Source: Toxonevra muliebris (taxonomy: Eukaryota; Arthropoda; Insecta; Diptera; Pallopteridae). Taken from it: DNA of 64,000 nucleotides. Positions 59,040-64,000 of the stretch are shown here, one piece after another (the stretch's first letter is position 1; the number at the start of each line of letters is the position of its first letter). Both the position numbers and the translations under genes were made by a program. The stretch covers positions 108,721,388 through 108,785,387 of the forward strand of contig OY829326.1 in assembly GCA_963691655.1 (NCBI GenBank), given 5' to 3'. The notes below the pieces were generated by a model, which ran no database searches, was not told where the DNA came from, and saw only the letters and a program-made list of their open reading frames with translations.

Positions 59040-61980
59040 TTTTTTTCTGGGCAATGAACACCACTATACAATTCCTATGTAAAATTGGTTGCTGAGCTCG
59101 AAAATCAACTGCATTTTTTATGTTGTGGTTTTCGAGATATCGCCAGTTGAACTTTTTTTATCAGAGCAAAAAGATTTGCCCACATAAATATAAATATCCT
59201 GCAAACGAGTGAGTAGTCAATATGAACAAACAGTATAAGAATCTAAAGATATTTAAATTTTTCATCTTATGTTAATACATTTTGATTCGATTGGATAAAC
59301 AGTTTTGACATAATTAAGCAGTTGCGTGCAAAAGTGGTGTAAGTCATAAAATTCGATTTTGAGCAATACATTGATTTAGTAGAAGTGTTGTAAAAAATAA
59401 AGTACTTGTTAAATTGTTTTTCCCACTGCACAAGCAGCTTTATAGGATACATGTTCATCTGATAATCCTTGTTTTTACTTGATTATGAGCTGAAATATAC
59501 CATTTATGTATCCTCAAAATGACTTACATCACTTTTGCAGGCAACATGTTTATTAAATTTAGTTTTATATTAGCTGCGTCTTATTCGCCACTTGCTTCTA
59601 GTTATGTATAACTAGCAGCAATAATTGTATAGGAAAACAACAACAAAGCGGCAGAGATACCACGTATAATAATAGCTGTTATGTATACTTAACAAGTTGC
59701 TTAACTACATCAAATTCTATTGTGAACTGCTAATAGCGAAACAAGAAGCATGACAGTTTGGCAAAAAATAGAATAGGAAAATATTTGAAATGTCTGGCGG
59801 TGAAAATAAGTTAAAATCATCGTTAAATATTCTTATAAAGAGTAAAAACTAAAAACAATGCCTGCAATTGACCGCAATGAGTGGGATCCATTAAAATGTT
59901 TCACCTCTAGCTGCTGAGCAGTTTCACTGTGAATAACATTATAATGAAAAAAAGACTTAACAACTTGCTCGTTTTATTCGCACATGTTAAACTGACTGTC
60001 GAATAAAACACAGCTATTGTGACTTACACCAAATTTATGACGGACGCATTTTAAGGAATCGTGAGTTTTGTAATGAAAAAAGCAATTGTTAAAGAATTTC
60101 TTATTCAAAATATAACAAAAATATTTTTCAAAATATTTTTAAACTCAAAGCAATATTGAATTCAATTTTTGTAAGTAGATATAATAAAGACTATTAAAAA
60201 TAAAAATCAAAATTTTATAGTAAATCTTAAAAATAGATGTTTTTAAGTCTTTTTCCTTGACTGGTTGATGAATTGAAGGAATATAAGGGAGTCAGTCCAT
60301 CATGTCACTCTTTTTGCAACTGTTACCACTCTTGGGGACGTAAACAAATGGCATTGCTGTATTTCATAAAAATTTTGTTAGGATTTAAGTTGTTTTTTTT
60401 AGTTTTAGCTCTGAATGTTCTTCAAATTCACTACGTATTTCCTAATAAAATATGGTGTAAGGATTGTCATTTTCAAAACGCAACCATTTAATTCGCAGCC
60501 AGTTCACAGCCTTTTTTTGTTGGTTAATTGTGGTTTGGTATACCGTTGTTTTGGTTCCCGCTATTATATTATACCACGCGTTTCGTTCTAAATAACCATA
60601 ACTTTCTTGATCACTGACTTACACCACTTTTGCTCTCAACACTATCGCCATTCCGTGTACAGGCAAACAGTTGAACCTAGACTTACAAAACTATCGCACA
60701 AAACGGAATGAGGTTAAAGTTATTGCCTGGTGATGAAAAGCAAACTTATAAAAAAATGACTTACATCACTTTTGCACGCAACGGCTCAATTATTTGAAGT
60801 TTTTTGTTTAAAATATTTAAAAACAAATTTTGGATTGCCAATAAAATTACGAGAACTCAATAATCTGCTGTTTTAATTTTTCTTAACGGCTGTACTTCTG
60901 CAAAAAAATAAGCTATAAAAGATAAAAATTTATGGATGAATGTAAAAGTTACATGCCATTAAGTAAAAGTAACTGATTTTAAAACAAAGCGGATTATTGC
61001 GTTTTCCTAATTTTATTTCTAATACAAAATTTAGGTTAAAAATATTTTTTTAAAAAAAACCTTGAATTTCTTGAAAATTTACTTAATTGTGCTTAAACAA
61101 TTTATCCAATCGAATCAAAATGTAGAAACGTAGGATGAGAAATTTTAATATCCTTAATTTCATATACTCCTTGTTTAAATCGAGTTACTAATTTGCAGGA
61201 TATTTGTAATTATGTGGGCAAACCTTTTTTGTTCGTATAAAAACATTCAATTGGCGATATCTTCAAAACCACACCGTAGAATTAAAAATAGAAGCCCTGT
61301 TCACTCTTTAGAGTAAAGTGCTGGTTAACGGAGTAACAGAGTAAAAGTGTAAAGCAAAATTACTCTACAAAAACAAAATATACGACATTTGCTTTTACTC
61401 ACACTTTACACTTTTACTCTAGTTTGACCCTTTTGTAAAATATTTGTTACTCTGTTACTCTGAGTAAGAGAGAAAATTAGTGTTGCCTACTTTTCGATTT
61501 GTACGACAACAAAAAATAAAAACAAAAGTTTCGTTCCTGGCGCTTTTAATTGGGAACATTGATCGCAGAGAAAATAAAAAAAAAGCTGTCAACAATTTGA
61601 AATGAAAAAATTTTGAATTTCTACTCATGTTTTTATTTATAGAAACGTTTGAAAACTATTGCGAATCAATTTTATCTTCTTTTCACCTTCAACACATTTA
61701 AATTTGCAAACAGCTTCTAGCATTAAAGGATGTTTTTGCACTTTTACTACAAACTTTTTCAATGGAAAAAAAGTAAACAAATATGACTATTTTGACTTTT
61801 ACTCCAGAGAGTACTTTTTTAGTTTTAGAGGCGTTCACGCTCTAGAGTAAAACATTACTTTTTTACTCCGTTACTCAGCGCTTTACTCCAAAGAGTGAAT
61901 AGGGCTAGAGTTGATTTTTAAGCTCAGCTGCTGATTTTACATATGAATTGTATAGAGATTCATTGGTAATTTTGGCAGTA
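59040..61980. mobile_element. Large foldback element upstream of tan
   Basis: The left arm (about 59040-59330) and right arm (about 61085-61292 plus 61907-61980) are diverged reverse complements. TTTTGATTCGATTGGATAAA answers TTTATCCAATCGAATCAAAA, and GAGATATCGCCAGTTGAA answers TTCAATTGGCGATATCTT. A MITE interrupts the right arm. The interior repeats the phrase TGACTTACA(T/C)CACTTTTGC near 59520, 60620 and 60757, and inverted at 59323. No transposase was recognised. Confidence 0.75.
61293..61906. mobile_element. MITE with TTTACTC motifs
   Basis: AGCCCTGTTCACTCTTTAGA at the left is answered by CCAAAGAGTGAATAGGGCT at the right. TAACGGAGTAACAGAGTAAA and its complement near 61865 extend the inverted ends. 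The interior repeats (T)TTTACTC. It is inserted in the right arm of the 59040-61980 foldback, since the arm sequence resumes on the far side. Confidence 0.85.
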
Positions 61981-62069
61981 AATTAGTGTAATTTGCATAA
62001 TTTTAATGTTAATCTTTGGTTATTTGTTTAAATAACAATTTCAAAAATAATAAATGAAATTTCGGCAAT

Positions 62070-62140
62070 CTTCGAATTTCATGCGAATTTTCTATTTCCT
62101 GGAAAGTATAGAAGCTTTCAAAAACTGCCAAAAAATAAAA
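62070..62140. repeat. Segment of the tan duplication block, distal copy (a)
   Basis: TTCGAATTTCATGCGAATTT, GGAAAGTATAGAA and CCAAAAAATAAA match 22795-22865 in order. To its right, 62150-62383 has no counterpart I could see in the proximal copy. Confidence 0.6.
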
Positions 62141-62383
62141 TATTAGTGAGAAATATGTACCACGCAGTTTATTTCGATGTTCTTGGACCCACCATAATTT
62201 TTAACAAGGAACATTTTCTCCAAAGATAGTATAATAGTTTTCTCTACGGTTTTTTTTATCGACCATTTATCGAAAAGAGAGATATAAACCCTCATTTTCA
62301 GGAGGAAGGGTAGGAGGTGGAGGAAAAGTGTAAATGCAAATTTTTTATCTCTTTGTGATTAACAACTTTGATTCTGACATCAA

Positions 62384-62820
62384 TTTCGAAAAATATTTGC
62401 AGTAAAAACAGAAGAAAAACCAATCATTGATAAGCAATTGATTTGCTATAATATTTTATTTATTAATTAAATAACAAAAAAAATTTCGTTTATAAAAATT
62501 TATGATGAAACTTTATAAATTTAGCGTACAAGCAAAAGAAAGAAAGTAAAACATTTTAATTGAAATTAAAAAACTAAAACTTGGAATTAACAAATATTTA
62601 AAACATTTAAATAAAAACACTTTTGAAACACTATACTAAATATAAAAACCAAATTTATTACCATACTCAAAAAATATAACAATATAAACAAGCAAATAAA
62701 TGCAGTGAAACATACATTTTCGACGCCGAAGTAACTACTTAAAATATTAATACAAAACAACAATAAGCTTTTCAAAGTTTGCTCATTTATTTATTTATAT
62801 TTATATATACCATATGTATA
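62384..62820. repeat. Segment of the tan duplication block, distal copy (b)
   Basis: Collinear with 24253-24700 at roughly 85-90 percent identity by eye, including small indels. It is the 3' flank of the second tan gene, interrupted at 62823 by a transposon absent from the proximal copy. Confidence 0.85.
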
Positions 62821-62822
62821 TT

Positions 62823-63707
62823 AGACCGTACCACCTTAGAGGTAAAAAAAGTGCTCCGCACACCTTCGAATCTAATTTATTTTTTTTATTTTTTTTTTCT
62901 TTGACCGAACGTAGGGGTCACCTTTTTAAATTTTTCCTTATATCTTCGGCATTTATAGTCAGATCCTAAAGTGTGATATATCAATGTTTTTACCTCAAGG
63001 AGACTAGTTTTTGATTTAAAAGTCATTTTTTATGCACCCCGAAAATGTTTTGTTATCGATGACAACAGACCCATATCCGCTAGTACGTTCAGATGGCTAT
63101 TCGAAGATTAAAATTTCCATTATTTGATTTTACTTTTATTTTTTTAATTAATGTTGTAGAAGTTGAGATATGATGGGTAAGTACAAAAGAGGGTAGTTGA
63201 GGTCAATGATTTTTGAAGCAAATAAATTGGTCTTCTTGAGACAAAAACATTAATATATCACACTTTAATATCCGACTATAAATGCCGAAGATATGTTGAA
63301 TTTAAAAAGGTGACCCCTACGTTCGGTAATTAAAAACTTGTTTCAAATACTTCTGCTGGAAATATCGAAAAACCTTCTAAGCAAAAGTTTAATGATTATT
63401 TGAGAGCTTTAATTTTCTGACATTAGAGTGGTGCATTAGGGTGGCAAGAACTGATATTTGATGGGTAAATAACAAGGTACTTGAAGTCAATGACTTCTGA
63501 ATCAAAAAAGTTGGTCCCCTTGAGGCAAAAAGATCGATATATCACACTTTAAGATCCGACTATTAATGCTGAAGATATAACGAACAATTTAAAAAGGCGA
63601 CCCCTACGTTCGGTAAAAAAAAAAGTTTTTTTTTTTTCAAAATTGGCTTGCAAAAAAAAAATTTGATTCGGAGGTGTGCTGCACAACTTTTTTTTTGGTA
63701 CTGTCTA
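62823..63707. mobile_element. TIR element in the distal duplication copy
   Basis: AGACCGTACC at the left pairs with GGTACTGTCT at the right, and further in GTGCTCCGCACACCTTCGAA answers GGAGGTGTGCTGCAC. The 9-base direct repeat ATGTATATT flanks it (62814-62822, 63708-63716), a size typical of Mutator-like elements. Inside, a ~170-base unit ending ACCCCTACGTTCGGTAA occurs twice direct (to 63330 and 63617) and once inverted (from 62903). No transposase was seen. Confidence 0.85.
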
Positions 63708-63933
63708 ATGTATATTGTACAAGTTATACGTGTCTATATCGTCATCAATATTTAGAAAGAATCAATTCTGAAATAAAATTTAACGTTTTTTATTTGTAAC
63801 AAAATTATCTCACTTAAAAAAACCAATTGCCATTTAGGGCTTTTTTAAATATTGATGACGTTATGTAGATTACATAAACCTATCAAGTTAAAATTTTATT
63901 TTTATTTGTGTATTAATTGCTCAATATCATGAT
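63708..63933. repeat. Segment of the tan duplication block, distal copy (c)
   Basis: Continues the homology of 62384-62820 past the transposon. TATCGTCATCAATATTTAGA matches about 24760, and AAGTTAAAATTTTATTTTTA matches 27545-27570. It is the immediate 3' flank of the second tan copy. Confidence 0.85.
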
Positions 63934-64000
63934 TTATTTCTGCTTTAATATCAGTGGTAAAGTGCATTGTGCCTCAGTTTTTGTTGGATTATCCGAATAC
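63934..64000 (-). CDS. Second tan copy, last 22 sense codons and stop (cut by window edge)
   Basis: On the minus strand the sequence ends a protein reading YSDNPTKTEAQCTLPLILKQ plus Lys and TAA. The complete tan gene has the same C-terminal residues except His for Gln. Over the 67 visible coding bases three differ from 27596-27662; one changes an amino acid and two lie in one leucine codon. With homologous 3' flanks, this is the last exon of a tandem tan duplicate lying upstream of the complete gene in the same orientation. Whether the rest is intact cannot be judged from this window. Confidence 0.9.
   Translation of the reverse strand, partial: YSDNPTKTEAQCTLPLILKQK

Overview
The window reads as nuclear DNA of a higher fly. 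The three recognisable protein genes are closest to what I remember of dipteran proteins, introns carry canonical GT/AG borders, the DNA is strongly AT-rich, and introns and spacers are packed with degraded transposons. An acalyptrate or tephritid-like fly is an inference from protein similarity and repeat style; no species can be named from the sequence.

Layout. At the left is IntS4 (Integrator subunit 4, + strand, 969-3961, three exons, 950 aa). Tail to tail with it is a decayed multi-zinc-finger pseudogene (- strand, 4134-5878), which holds an intact tRNA-Thr(CGT) gene (4495-4566) in its last intron. From 6 to 10.7 kb lie repeats and the 5' flank of the next gene. That gene is a five-exon homologue of HAPSTR1/C16orf72 (+ strand, 10745-20216, 249 aa) with an 8.2-kb first intron containing a jockey-type reverse transcriptase remnant. 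Convergent with it is a complete tan gene (- strand, 58097 down to 27596, eight exons, 389 aa), the hydrolase that frees dopamine and histamine from their beta-alanyl conjugates. It spans 30.5 kb because introns 1 and 3 are 13.4 and 12.0 kb and full of mobile elements. At the right edge (63934-64000, - strand) the last codons of a second tan copy appear. DNA downstream of both copies is homologous, so the window holds one complete and one cut-off member of a tandem tan duplication.

The rest is mobile-element strata. They include a mildly decayed Tc1/mariner element with TA target duplication, two older Tc1-like elements, a piggyBac-like remnant with TTAA ends, several hAT-like elements with 8-bp duplications, and foldback elements, one carrying a coding fragment. 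There are also two tRNA-derived SINE families, several with exact target duplications, a decayed endonuclease-domain fragment, and many MITEs. Nesting reaches three levels.

The genes do not form a pathway. IntS4 acts in nuclear RNA 3'-end processing, the HAPSTR1 homologue in stress and proteostasis signalling with HUWE1, and Tan in cuticle pigmentation and histamine recycling. No wholly new biochemical system was found. The strongest novelty is the tandem tan duplication with different transposons dissecting the two copies.
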